NCBI GenBank assembly: GCA_020636895.1
Contig: JACJWZ010000001.1
Location: 1,169,501-1,233,500, forward strand
Direction: 5' to 3'
From: Thermoleophilales bacterium
GTDB taxonomy: Bacteria > Actinomycetota > Thermoleophilia > Solirubrobacterales > 70-9
DNA length: 64,000 bases
Numbering within the stretch: the first letter of the stretch is position 1; every line of letters starts with the position of its first letter. Below are positions 29,681-38,787 of this stretch, one piece after another. A model generated the notes under the pieces. The model did not search any database. It had not been told where the DNA came from and saw only the letters and a list, made by a program, of their open reading frames with translations. Position numbers and translations under genes: made by a program.

Positions 29681-30670
29681 TCAGGCGCGCTCGGCGGCGA
29701 CGCTCTCGTACGTCCGCGCGAGGCCCTCGCGTATGTCCACGGCCGGCCTCCAGTCCAGCTCCGCCGCGGCGGTCGCCGGGTCGATCGAGACCCGGTGGAG
29801 CTCGCCCTTGCGCGCCGGGGCGAGCTCGTGCGCACCGTCGCTGCCACTCGCATCGGCGAGCGCCTCGAGCACTTCGACGACGGAGGTCTCAACGCCGGTG
29901 CCGACGTTGATCGGCCCGTTGATGACCCTCCCCGAAGCGAGGACGGCGTCCGCGGCCAGGCAAGCGGCGACGACGTCATCGACGTAGATGTAGTCGCGGG
30001 TCTGGCTGCCGTCGCCGAAGATGGTCGGGGGAGCGCCGTCGAGGATGCGCCCGCAGAAGATCGCGACGACGCCGGCCTCCCCGTGGGGATCCTGCCGCGG
30101 GCCGTAGACGTTTCCGAAGCGGAGCGCGGCACCGGGAACCGCGTGCAGACGCTGGAAGGTGGCGATGTAGCCCTCCGCGGCGAGCTTGCTGGCGCCGTAG
30201 GGGGTCAGCGGCTCCACGGGGAAGTCCTCTCGGAACGGGAGCGGGTGCTCGTCGCCCTCGCCGTAGACCGCACCACCGGTGGCCGAGAAGACGAAGCGGC
30301 AGCCGGGAACGCTCCGGGCGATCTCCAGTGCGTTGATCGTCCCGATCACGTTCACACGCGCGTCGAACTCCGGGTCGGCGACGGATCGGCGTACGTCGGC
30401 CTGAGCCGCGAGATGGAAGATGACATTCGGCGCGAACCCGGCCACCGCGTCCGCGAACGCCGCTCGATCGGAGACGTCGGCGACCTCGAGCTCGGCACCA
30501 GCCGCGAGCGCGCCTTCGAGGTTCGCCTCCGAACCCGAGGAGAGGTCGTCGACCACGCGGACCGCGTCCCCACGAGCAAGCAACCCGTCGACGATGTGCG
30601 AGCCGATGAACCCGGCGCCGCCCGTTACGAGCGCCCTCGCGCCCACCTGCTTGTCGTCCGCCGCCGCCAT
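29681..30670 (-). CDS. NAD-dependent sugar epimerase/dehydratase (GalE-like)
   Basis: A 329-aa short-chain dehydrogenase of the extended type acting on nucleotide sugars. It has the NAD motif GGAGFIGSHIVDGLL, LAAQADV, the Tyr-x3-Lys pair in PYGASKLAAEGY, and FGNVYGPRQDP. The ATG at 30670 is chosen because the frame upstream to 31087 is antisense of the next gene. UDP-glucose 4-epimerase or a related enzyme is likely; substrate cannot be fixed. It supplies sugars for the surrounding polysaccharide genes. Confidence 0.88.
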   Translation of the reverse strand: MAAADDKQVGARALVTGGAGFIGSHIVDGLLARGDAVRVVDDLSSGSEANLEGALAAGAELEVADVSDRAAFADAVAGFAPNVIFHLAAQADVRRSVADPEFDARVNVIGTINALEIARSVPGCRFVFSATGGAVYGEGDEHPLPFREDFPVEPLTPYGASKLAAEGYIATFQRLHAVPGAALRFGNVYGPRQDPHGEAGVVAIFCGRILDGAPPTIFGDGSQTRDYIYVDDVVAACLAADAVLASGRVINGPINVGTGVETSVVEVLEALADASGSDGAHELAPARKGELHRVSIDPATAAAELDWRPAVDIREGLARTYESVAAERA

Positions 30671-30733
30671 CGAGGCGCTGACACTACCGGCGCGGGCACA
30701 CGCCGCCTCCGGAGTGCCGCCAGAGGCTCGTTC

Positions 30734-32740
30734 ATGATTCGGCACGTGACGGCACCTCGAATCGAGGCCACATCGAGCTGGCAGAGCCGGAGGCTGCTGC
30801 GTACCCCCCGCGACAACGTGCTCGCCGCCTGGGTCTTCGGCATCACCCTGCTCGGCATGTGGATCTGGTGGGCGCTCGCGCAGGGGGCGTTCTTCGGCAC
30901 CGTGATGCTGCCCGGCTCGATCGTCCTCTTCCTCGTCCTCGCCCTGATGATCGGCTTCGCCCGCTTCCCGGTCTCGCCGCGCGGGCCGCACGCGATTGCC
31001 TTCCTCTGCTTCTCCGGCCTCGCCGCGTGGACCGCGCTCTCGATCATCTGGTCGCCGGCCCAGGACCTCGCGCTCGACTACGCGCAACGCGGCTTCGTGT
31101 ACGCCGCCGCCTTCGCGATCGGGCTGCTGTTCGCGGCGGCGCTACGTCAGCGCATGAGCCTCGCCGTCGCCCCGCTTCTCATCGCCGGCGCCGTCGTGGT
31201 GCTCGTGATCCTGATCAGGATCTGGACCGCCGGAGACGTCGGCGGCCTGCTCGACGAAGACCACACGCTCGACTTCCCCTTGGGCTACCGGAACGCCAAC
31301 GCGGGCTTCCTCGTCATGGTCGGCCTCGTCGCCATCGCCTTCGGCGCTCGCCCTCACTGCGAGGCCCGCCTGCGAGCCGGGCTCGCCGCGCTCGCCGCCG
31401 CCGCGCTCGCACTCGCCGTCGTCGGTCAGTCGCGCGGCTCGTTGATCGCCGTCGCAGCCGGCGTGGTGATGCTGCTCGTCGCCGCCCCCTACCGCGGCCG
31501 GGCGCTCCTGCTCCTGATCGTGGCGGTGCTCCCCGTGGCGCTCCTACTCCCGCAGCTGCTCGACCCCTACGACGCGGCCAGCGCCGGGTCGAGCTCGGCT
31601 CTGGCTGAGATGCAGGAAGCCGCGGCAGCCGCGGCCTTCGCAGCGGTCGTGGCGGCGCTTGTCGCAGCAGCGATCGGTGTCCTCGAACAGCGCGGCGCCG
31701 GGGACTGGATGCCCGTCCTCACCCCGCGCGGGAAGTTCGTCGCCTGGACACTGGTCGCGCTCGCGGGGATCGGCGCCGCAGTCGTCGTCGCGAGTGGCCC
31801 GATCTCCCAGGGAGTCGACGCGATCACCAGCGGCGACACCAGCTACACCGAAGCCGAAGGCTCCCGCTTCTCCTACGGCGGCGGACTCGATCGGACCGAC
31901 TACTGGCGCGTCGCCCTCCAGCAGGTCGAGGACAACCCCGCGCTCGGCGGCGGCGCGGGCTCGTTCCGCTCCGACTACCTCCTCGATCGTGACGCGGACC
32001 AGTCACCGCGGAACGCCCACAGCGTCTGGCTCGAGAACGCGGGTGAGCTCGGGATCCCGGGCTTCGCGCTACTGCTCGGCGGCTTCGTCTTCGCCATCGG
32101 GGGCGCGCTTCGTTCGCGCCGGCTCGGCCCCGAGGCAGCCACGCTGAGCACTGTCGCGCTGACCGCCTTCGCGGTCTGGGCCGGACAGGCGTCACTCGAC
32201 TGGTCCTGGTTCTTCGGCGGCCTGACCGCGCCGATGCTTGCGCTGCTGGGATCGGCGGCGGCACCCGCGGCGCTCTCCTTCGAGATCCTGCCCGCCCGGG
32301 TCCGCACAATTGTCGGCGTAGGCGCGGTGGCGCTCGCGCTGCTGGCGGTGCCCACCTTCATCTCAGATCGCCTGGCGCTCAACGCCGCTCGCGATTGGAC
32401 CGAGGACCTCGGCGGTGCCTACGACGCGCTCGATACCTCGGCTGACCTGAACCCGTTCGCGGACGTGCCGCTGCTCGTCAAGGCCAACATCGCCCGCCAG
32501 GCCGGCGACCGTGAGATCGCGCTCGCCGCGCTGGAGGAGGCGCTGCGGCGCGAGCCCGCCGACTGGCGCGGCTACTACCTCGCTGCGCAGGTGCTAGGGC
32601 CAAGCTCACCCGTGGGGCGCGAGCAGCTCGACAAGGCACTCGAGCTCAACCCGGAAGGCGAGGAGCTGAAACGGCTCGAGAAGAAGTTCGACGACGCCTC
32701 GGCCCGGCGGACGCCGAACCGAGGCGAAGACGAAAGTTGA
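30734..32740 (+). CDS. O-antigen ligase/Wzy-like polymerase with C-terminal TPR-like tail
   Basis: A 668-aa integral membrane protein with about 12 helices. The O-antigen ligase domain includes the large periplasmic loop ending RTDYWRVALQQVEDNPALGGGAGSF and HSVWLENAGELGIPGFALLL, typical Wzy/WaaL signatures. After the last helix (about 530-550) the tail of roughly 120 residues carries helical pairs (NIARQAGDREIALAALEEAL, EQLDKALELNPEGEEL) that look like TPR repeats. It would polymerise or ligate lipid-linked glycans outside the membrane. A second such gene lies at 35928. Confidence 0.88.
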   Translation: MIRHVTAPRIEATSSWQSRRLLRTPRDNVLAAWVFGITLLGMWIWWALAQGAFFGTVMLPGSIVLFLVLALMIGFARFPVSPRGPHAIAFLCFSGLAAWTALSIIWSPAQDLALDYAQRGFVYAAAFAIGLLFAAALRQRMSLAVAPLLIAGAVVVLVILIRIWTAGDVGGLLDEDHTLDFPLGYRNANAGFLVMVGLVAIAFGARPHCEARLRAGLAALAAAALALAVVGQSRGSLIAVAAGVVMLLVAAPYRGRALLLLIVAVLPVALLLPQLLDPYDAASAGSSSALAEMQEAAAAAAFAAVVAALVAAAIGVLEQRGAGDWMPVLTPRGKFVAWTLVALAGIGAAVVVASGPISQGVDAITSGDTSYTEAEGSRFSYGGGLDRTDYWRVALQQVEDNPALGGGAGSFRSDYLLDRDADQSPRNAHSVWLENAGELGIPGFALLLGGFVFAIGGALRSRRLGPEAATLSTVALTAFAVWAGQASLDWSWFFGGLTAPMLALLGSAAAPAALSFEILPARVRTIVGVGAVALALLAVPTFISDRLALNAARDWTEDLGGAYDALDTSADLNPFADVPLLVKANIARQAGDREIALAALEEALRREPADWRGYYLAAQVLGPSSPVGREQLDKALELNPEGEELKRLEKKFDDASARRTPNRGEDES

Positions 32741-32755
32741 GTTGCTAGGACCTGC

Positions 32756-33088
32756 TCAGGTGTGCGACTCGTGCGACTCGTGCGAGCCTGCAGCGCGGCG
32801 GACCACGAACCCGGCGCCGACGAGACCGAGGCCGATCGCCGCGATGGCGACGACGTCGAGGCCGGTGAAGGGCAGCGAGCTGATGCCGCTGCCGGAGGAA
32901 CCGGAACCCGAGAACTCACTGCCGCCGTCGTTGCCGCCGGCGGAGATCCCGAGGATGCCGTTGCCGTACTCCTCATCGGTGGGGTTGATGTTCTGCGCGT
33001 AGGACGCGGCGGGCGCGGCCAGCACGATGCCGATCATCGCGACCACGAGGACGCAGAGACGGCGGACTGAACGATTAGAACGGATCAT
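32756..33088 (-). CDS. small LPFTG cell-wall-anchored protein
   Basis: A 110-aa exported protein: signal peptide (LCVLVVAMIGIVLAAPAASYA), a Gly/Ser-rich mature part of about 45 residues (GSEFSGSGSSGSGISS), then LPFTG, a hydrophobic helix (LDVVAIAAIGLGLVGAGFVV) and the basic RRAAGS tail. This order is the classic sortase sorting signal. The start at ATG 33088 leaves out an implausible upstream extension. It converges on the Wzy-like gene, and the sortase is about 3 kb away. The short mature part suggests a spacer or wall decoration. Confidence 0.9.
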   Translation of the reverse strand: MIRSNRSVRRLCVLVVAMIGIVLAAPAASYAQNINPTDEEYGNGILGISAGGNDGGSEFSGSGSSGSGISSLPFTGLDVVAIAAIGLGLVGAGFVVRRAAGSHESHESHT

Positions 33089-33227
33089 CGTGTTTGTAGT
33101 CCCCTTTCGAACCGAGACCTCCAGGTCCTCGGCGCTTTCACCACGGGAGTCATTTCCCGGGCGGGCGCGGCCAGTATAGGTGGTGGCCCCCACTGTGACA
33201 AGCGGCTGACCCCGCCTGCAACATAGG

Positions 33228-34202
33228 TCAGCTTCTGGGACTCGGACCCGGCCCGAACAGCTGCGCAATGAGGCGGTCCGCGTTCTCGACCCCGAAATCC
33301 TCGCTCAGGCGCTTGGCGATGTCGCTCGAGCTGGCCCCCGCGACCGACATCTGGGTGGCGAGCAGCCTCACGCCCTCGGAGACGTGAACCGGCTCGTCGC
33401 TCTCGGGGGGAGCGCCCTCGGGATTGACGTCCGACTCGGGCTCGGCGGTCGGCGGCGCCTCGGATTCGGGCTCGGGTTCAGCCTCCGTCGGCGCGGCTGC
33501 CGTCTCGGCTTCGGGCTCGGGCACTGCCTGCTCCTCGACCACGGGAGCCCCCTGCGGCGGTGGCATGTCCACGGGCACACCGGCCGGTGGAGCCATCGCG
33601 ACCGGGTCGCCGCCGGGAGGCTCGGTCGGCGGAGCTTCGGAGGGAGCCGCCGCGGGGACGGCGTGGGCCGCGGCTTCTTCGGCGACCTCGGCCTGGGGCT
33701 GCTCAGGCGTCTCGACCTGGGGCTGCTCGGCGACCGGCGCCTCGGATTCGGCCTCGATGGGAGCCTCGGCCACCTCCGGCTCGGCAGAGCTTCCAGCGAC
33801 TGCGCCTGCCACGCCCGCCAGTCCCGCGATCCCCGCCGCTCCGGCAGTGGCACCGGGATAGCTGACGATCCCCGGCTCGCCGGGTGACGCAGCGGAAGAC
33901 CCGGAGACGGCGATCTCCTCGAAAGACTCGGGCTCGCGATCCGCTACAGGTGCGGCAGCGGCCGCCTCGAAGCCGGTCAGGATCTGCATCAGGCGGCGTG
34001 TATCCGCCTCGAGCTCGTCGACGCGGCCGATTACGGTCTCGATCAGGGCATCGGCCTCACCGTCGCCGGGATAGCGCTCGCGGTCGGCGGCGATTCCCTC
34101 CTTCGCCTCCGCGGCGGCATCGGCCACCGGCGTCATGCGGGCGACGAGGTCCGAAGCGAGGCTTGCTGCGTCGCCGTCGGCTGGCTGCTCGGGAGTGCTC
34201 AT
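33228..34202 (-). CDS. low-complexity Pro/Glu/Ala-rich protein with C-terminal VAG module
   Basis: A 324-aa protein with a helical N-terminal domain (about 1-85, DELEADTRRLMQILTGF), a long Pro/Glu/Ala linker (about 125-275) and a C-terminal module VSEGVRLLATQMSVAG...FGVENADRLIAQLFG homologous to the end of the 24649 protein. A short Gly/Ala stretch (AAGIAGLAGVAGAVAG) is only weakly hydrophobic. No signal peptide is seen, so it is probably cytoplasmic. It is divergent from the BY-kinase-like gene with a 163-bp gap. Confidence 0.7.
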   Translation of the reverse strand: MSTPEQPADGDAASLASDLVARMTPVADAAAEAKEGIAADRERYPGDGEADALIETVIGRVDELEADTRRLMQILTGFEAAAAAPVADREPESFEEIAVSGSSAASPGEPGIVSYPGATAGAAGIAGLAGVAGAVAGSSAEPEVAEAPIEAESEAPVAEQPQVETPEQPQAEVAEEAAAHAVPAAAPSEAPPTEPPGGDPVAMAPPAGVPVDMPPPQGAPVVEEQAVPEPEAETAAAPTEAEPEPESEAPPTAEPESDVNPEGAPPESDEPVHVSEGVRLLATQMSVAGASSSDIAKRLSEDFGVENADRLIAQLFGPGPSPRS

Positions 34203-34365
34203 CTCTGTTCTGGAAGGTTAGGCGCTCGCTCCACTCGGGCCACTGCGCGGCGCGTCTGCAGTGCGTATAGGTCGTGGAAGGCTGAAATCCTGCAAGCAAG
34301 CCACCGTGCGCTGAATCGCTCCACCGGCGGAAGGGGTACGGGCCGATTGCAAGAATTCTCGCTCG

Positions 34366-35931
34366 ATGGCGGATCCGAGCCGTAACGGGGCAACCCCCGC
34401 AAGCGATTGGGTCGTCCCGCCGGACGAGCAGCAGGGCCTGCGCCGGTACGTGGCGACGCTGCGCGAGCGCTGGAAGCTGATCGCTGCGGTCACCGCCCTG
34501 GCGCTTCTAGCCTCGATCGCCTACATCCTCATGGTCACCAAGACCTACGAGGCCGAGTCGACCCTCTACGTCTCGCCGATCTCCTCCGCGAACACGGACC
34601 TCGAGGGACTGGGCCTGCTCGTGCAGTCCTCCGATCCCACCCGCGACGTGCAGACGGCCGCCGAGCTGGTCACGACGGTCGACGTCGCCACCCGGGTCAA
34701 GGAGGACATCGGATACGAGGGCACTCCGGAGGCGCTGCTCGCCACCGTCAAGGCGGAGCCCGTCGCCCAGACCTACATAGTCGCGATCACCGCTTCCGCC
34801 AGCGACCCCAACGACGCCGCCGAGGTCGCGACCAGCTTCGCCGAGGAGACCGTGGCCAGCCGGACCGCACAGATGCGCGATCAGATCGACCGCGTTCTCG
34901 ATGGGCTCAAGACCGGGAGCCCGACCTCCCAGGATCAGGACCAGATCTCCAAGCTCGAGCGCCTGCGCGAGGGACCCGATCCGACGCTGCGGGTCGCCAC
35001 TGAGGCAACCCCGCCCGTGAGCCCCGTCAAGCCGAAGCCGATTCTCAGCATCATCGCCGGCCTCCTCGCCGGGCTCGTGTTGGGTATCGCCGCCGCCTTC
35101 GCCACCCAGATCCTCGATCCGAAGCTCCGCCGCGAGGAGCAACTCCGGACCCTCTACCGCCTGCCGGTGATCGGGCGCATCCCCCGCGAGCCGAAGGAAT
35201 CGGGCGAGGCGCCGCTGGGGCCGCGCCGCATCTCCCCCGCCGTCGCCGAGGCATACCGGACCCTGCGCGGCACGGTCACGGCGAGCACGCGCGCCGACGG
35301 TGCCAAGGTGCTCCTCGTCACCGGCTCCTCACCGTCGGAGGGTAAGACGACGACCGCGATCAACCTCGCCGCGTCGCTCTCCTCCACCGGCCGCCGGGTG
35401 ATCCTGATCGAGGCCGACCTGCGCCGACCCGCGATCAGCCGGGCGCTGAGCGTCGAGGCGCGCCGCGGCGTCGTCGGAGTGTTGATCGAGAGCGTCTCGC
35501 TGGAGGACGCGCTGATCGACGGCGATGCGTTCGGGCTGCCGAACCTGAAGCTGCTTCTCGCCGAGAACGAGGGGGGCTGGATCAGCGAGCTCTTCTCCCT
35601 CCCCACGGCCATCGACCTCATCCACAAGGCCAAGGAGCTCGCCGAGTACGTGATCATCGACAGCCCGCCGCTGACCGACGTCGTTGATGCGCTACCGCTG
35701 GCGCGCAACGTCGACGACGTGCTCGTCGTCGTCCGGCCGGGCACTACGCGGATCAGCAAGCTCGAGCAGCTCGGCGAGCTGCTCGCTGAGAACGGCATCC
35801 GCCCGATGGGATTCGCGGTCGTCGGCACCACTCCCCCGGGCGGTCACGACTCGACCTACTACTTCGACCATCGCGAGACCTTCGAGGAGCAGATGTCCGG
35901 CAGCGCGCGCGGGGGCGGCGGCTCGACGTGA
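34366..35931 (+). CDS. Wzz/BY-kinase-type polysaccharide chain-length regulator
   Basis: A 521-aa protein with membrane helices at about 38-57 and 226-247 enclosing a Wzz domain, followed by a CpsD/CapB-like ATPase. Walker A is GSSPSEGKT (320-328), Walker A' is VILIEADLRRP (about 345-355) and Walker B is VIIDSPP (429-435). A Tyr pair (STYYFD) near the C-terminus could be autophosphorylated. The fused form controls polymer length and export. It is coupled to the downstream Wzy-like gene by GTGA. Confidence 0.93.
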   Translation: MADPSRNGATPASDWVVPPDEQQGLRRYVATLRERWKLIAAVTALALLASIAYILMVTKTYEAESTLYVSPISSANTDLEGLGLLVQSSDPTRDVQTAAELVTTVDVATRVKEDIGYEGTPEALLATVKAEPVAQTYIVAITASASDPNDAAEVATSFAEETVASRTAQMRDQIDRVLDGLKTGSPTSQDQDQISKLERLREGPDPTLRVATEATPPVSPVKPKPILSIIAGLLAGLVLGIAAAFATQILDPKLRREEQLRTLYRLPVIGRIPREPKESGEAPLGPRRISPAVAEAYRTLRGTVTASTRADGAKVLLVTGSSPSEGKTTTAINLAASLSSTGRRVILIEADLRRPAISRALSVEARRGVVGVLIESVSLEDALIDGDAFGLPNLKLLLAENEGGWISELFSLPTAIDLIHKAKELAEYVIIDSPPLTDVVDALPLARNVDDVLVVVRPGTTRISKLEQLGELLAENGIRPMGFAVVGTTPPGGHDSTYYFDHRETFEEQMSGSARGGGGST

Positions 35932-37376
35932 GCGCACTCAGCGCCCGCCTGCCCGAACCTCGGCAGGTCGCCGGCGTCTGCGTGCTGATCCTCGCGGTCG
36001 CGATCGGCGGCCTCGCAGGCTTCGACCCGAAGCTCGCGATCGCCGCCTCGTTCGGCCTCGCCTTTGTCGTCGTCGCGATCGTCAGCCTGCCGGCGGGCGT
36101 CGCGGTCTTCGGATTGCTCGCCTACCTCGAGCTCGCCCCGGCGGTCGGCGGCCCGGTCGTCAGCTTCGCCAAGCTCGCAGGGCTCACCCTGGCGATCTCC
36201 TGGCTCGCGGTCGTCGCCACCAGGCCCGACGGCGAGAGCCTCGTCTTCACCAAGCAACCGGCGCTGATCGGGGCGGCGCTGCTGTTCGTCGCCTGGGCTT
36301 TCATCAGCGTCTCCTGGGCCGAGGACCCGAACATCGCGTCCTCCTCGGGCATGCGCTTCCTCCTCAACATCCTTCTGATTCCAATCGTCTACACGGCTCT
36401 GAGCGAGCCAAAGCACGTGCGCTGGCTGGCCAACGCGCTGGTGATCGGAGCGGCAGCGGCGGCTGCCTACGGATTGAGTGCAGTCCCCTCCGCCTCGGAG
36501 GCCGCCGACAGCGTCACCGCGGCCGGTGATCTGAACCGGATCAGCGGCACGATCGGCGATCCGAACCTGCTGGCGTCGGTGCTGATCGTCGGCATCATCC
36601 TCGCGCTGGCTCTCGCGCTCGACGCCAAGCGCGCGCCGACGAGCAGAATCCTCTGCGTCCTCGCCGCGGTCCTCTGCTTCACCGCTGTGGTGGCGACCGT
36701 CTCGCGAGGGGGGGTCATCGCGATGGGGGCCGCACTCGTAGCGATGATCTTGTTCGCCGGCAAGCGCCGCGGCAGGGCGATCCTCGGGGCGACGATCCTG
36801 GCGGCACTAGCCATCGGCTACTTCGCCGCCTTCGCCTCAGACACCCAGCTCAGCCGCCTCGAAACAGCCGATGGCGGGTCCGGGCGCACAGATATCTGGA
36901 AGGTCGGGTGGAGGATGGTCGAGGCCAACCCCGGGCACGGCGTCGGCGCCGGCAACTTCAGCGTCTCCTCCATCCACTACCTCTTCGTCGAGCCTGGAGC
37001 GGTCGAGCGCAGCGACTTCATCGTCGACACCCCGGCCGTAGCGCACAACTCCTACCTCGAAGTGCTGGCGGAGCTCGGTATCCCGGGCATACTGCTCTTC
37101 CTGCTGATCATCATCGTCAGCATCGCGGCGGCCGTGCGCGCGGCGCAGGCGTTCGCGCGATGCGGCGAGGACGGCCTCGAGCTGATCGCCAGAGGGGTCG
37201 CGGTTGCCCTCTGCTCGATTCTCGCCGCCGACTTCTTCCTCGCCGCCGAGTACAGCAAGCTGCTCTGGCTGCTGATCGCCTTCGGCCCGGCGCTCCTCGG
37301 GGTCGCTCAGCGCCTCGAGAGGAGCCGCTCGCGCGGCGGGCGGGTGAGCGCCGACGCGCTCGTCAGCTCTTCCTGA
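35928..37376 (+). CDS. second O-antigen ligase/Wzy-like membrane protein
   Basis: A 482-aa protein with about 10-12 helices starting at GTG 35928, which overlaps the BY-kinase stop. Signatures of the family are GRTDIWKVGWRMVEANPGHGVGAGNF and AHNSYLEVLAELGIPGILLFLL around the external loop. It lacks the TPR-like tail of the first Wzy-like protein. Direct coupling to the Wzz/BY-kinase gene makes it the best candidate for the true polymerase of the locus. Its 3' end overlaps the convergent beta-helix gene by 14 bp. Confidence 0.88.
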   Translation: MSALSARLPEPRQVAGVCVLILAVAIGGLAGFDPKLAIAASFGLAFVVVAIVSLPAGVAVFGLLAYLELAPAVGGPVVSFAKLAGLTLAISWLAVVATRPDGESLVFTKQPALIGAALLFVAWAFISVSWAEDPNIASSSGMRFLLNILLIPIVYTALSEPKHVRWLANALVIGAAAAAAYGLSAVPSASEAADSVTAAGDLNRISGTIGDPNLLASVLIVGIILALALALDAKRAPTSRILCVLAAVLCFTAVVATVSRGGVIAMGAALVAMILFAGKRRGRAILGATILAALAIGYFAAFASDTQLSRLETADGGSGRTDIWKVGWRMVEANPGHGVGAGNFSVSSIHYLFVEPGAVERSDFIVDTPAVAHNSYLEVLAELGIPGILLFLLIIIVSIAAAVRAAQAFARCGEDGLELIARGVAVALCSILAADFFLAAEYSKLLWLLIAFGPALLGVAQRLERSRSRGGRVSADALVSSS

Positions 37377-38721
37377 CGCGGAGCCGGAGCGGCGCCGAGT
37401 CGCCGACGCCCTTCGCTTCGGCCTTCAGCGCCCGGCGGCCTGGATCGGCGATACGGACGCGCATCCGGTAGGCGCCGTTTGAGGCGATGTGGGCCGTGCC
37501 GAGCTTCCTCCAGCCACTCGAGCGGCGGACCCTCACGGTCACCGAGTCGGCCCCCTTTGCACGGCCCGTGATCCTCACCGGACGCAGACGGCGGACGCTG
37601 CGACGGTTGGCCCGGATCGTCACCGTCTCCACAGCCGCCGACGAGCCGCTGCCGACCTCCTCCGGGGCGGCCGTCTCGGCGGCCACGCCGGCGATGATCT
37701 CAGCGCAGGGATCGTCGGACGGGATCGTGAAGTCACCACCGTCGGCGTTGGCGTACTTGGGCACGTGGATCAGGTTGTCGACCGCCTTGAACCCGAGCCC
37801 GCCCGGGTAGCTCTGCAGGATGCCGCCGTCGCCCTCGTCGTAGGCGCCACCGCCGACGCAGTTGTCACGAGCGACGTTGCCGGTGCCGGGATCACCGCCC
37901 CACGAGGACTCGACGTTGTCGCGGATCTTGGAGTTCGTGATGACGTTGTGCTCGACGATGTTGTTGCTCGAGGCCGTCGTCTCGTGCCCGCCGAAGATCA
38001 CGCCCTGCCCGTTGCCGTCGATCACGTTGCCGGTGACCAGCGTGCCCTGCGCGTCCGGGTAGAGCTGGATCCCGCGGTCGGTGTTGTCGTAGATCAGGTT
38101 GTTGCGGATGATCGCGTCATCGGAGGAGTTGACGTAGATCCCGTGATCCTGGTTGGTGGCCGGGAGCCGGCCGCAGTCGTGGATCCGGTTGCCCTCCACC
38201 AAGGTGCGATGCGCCCGGCCCCACGTGTCCGGGCTCCCGAGCGAGACGCAGATGGCCGTGTGCTGGTTGGTGATGTCGTTGCCGCGCAGGACGACGTCAT
38301 CGGCGTTGATCGTCGGGCTCGGAAGGTTCGTCGGGTTGCGGCCGTCGAGGTCGAGGTCGGCGATCGTCACCCCGTCCGCGCCCTGCTCGACCCAGAGCCT
38401 GGTGCGGATCGTGGCGCGCTCACCGGGGTAGCTCGTGAGGGTGACGTTCGGCACCGCGAGGTTGACCTCCTCGTCGCTGGGATCCGTGTAGGTGCCGGTC
38501 CGCAGGCAGCCGGTCTGCCCCTGGCGAAGGGAGCTGGCGAGAGCCTGGACGCTGCGCAACGGCTGCTCGGCGGTTCCGGGGGCGGAGTCCGACCCGTTCT
38601 GGGCCGCGACAAGGTCGCAGGACGCCTGCGCAGAGGCCTGCGCCGAGAGGACGGCGAAGGCGACTGCGACGAGCGCAATCGCGATGAACAGTGGCTTTCG
38701 GCAAGAGGCTGCAATCTCCAT
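37363..38721 (-). CDS. secreted right-handed parallel beta-helix protein
   Basis: A 452-aa protein with a signal peptide (LFIAIALVAVAFAVLSAQASA), a parallel beta-helix domain (about 35-330) with repeated NNLIYDNTDRGIQLY and NVIDGNGQGVIFGG coils (Pel/NosD-like), and a C-terminal beta-sandwich of about 90 residues (VTIRANRRSVRRLRPVRITGR...) that resembles a secreted attachment domain. Four or more cysteines in the helix could pair. Such proteins often cut or epimerise polysaccharides, but no catalytic residue can be assigned. It is a paralogue of the 52653-55202 protein. Confidence 0.85.
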   Translation of the reverse strand: MEIAASCRKPLFIAIALVAVAFAVLSAQASAQASCDLVAAQNGSDSAPGTAEQPLRSVQALASSLRQGQTGCLRTGTYTDPSDEEVNLAVPNVTLTSYPGERATIRTRLWVEQGADGVTIADLDLDGRNPTNLPSPTINADDVVLRGNDITNQHTAICVSLGSPDTWGRAHRTLVEGNRIHDCGRLPATNQDHGIYVNSSDDAIIRNNLIYDNTDRGIQLYPDAQGTLVTGNVIDGNGQGVIFGGHETTASSNNIVEHNVITNSKIRDNVESSWGGDPGTGNVARDNCVGGGAYDEGDGGILQSYPGGLGFKAVDNLIHVPKYANADGGDFTIPSDDPCAEIIAGVAAETAAPEEVGSGSSAAVETVTIRANRRSVRRLRPVRITGRAKGADSVTVRVRRSSGWRKLGTAHIASNGAYRMRVRIADPGRRALKAEAKGVGDSAPLRLRVRKS

Positions 38722-38787
38722 GCCGCCCGTATCGACGCTCTGCCCCGCATCGTGGGCCGATTGCGGGGATTCTGGACAGCTGTTAGA

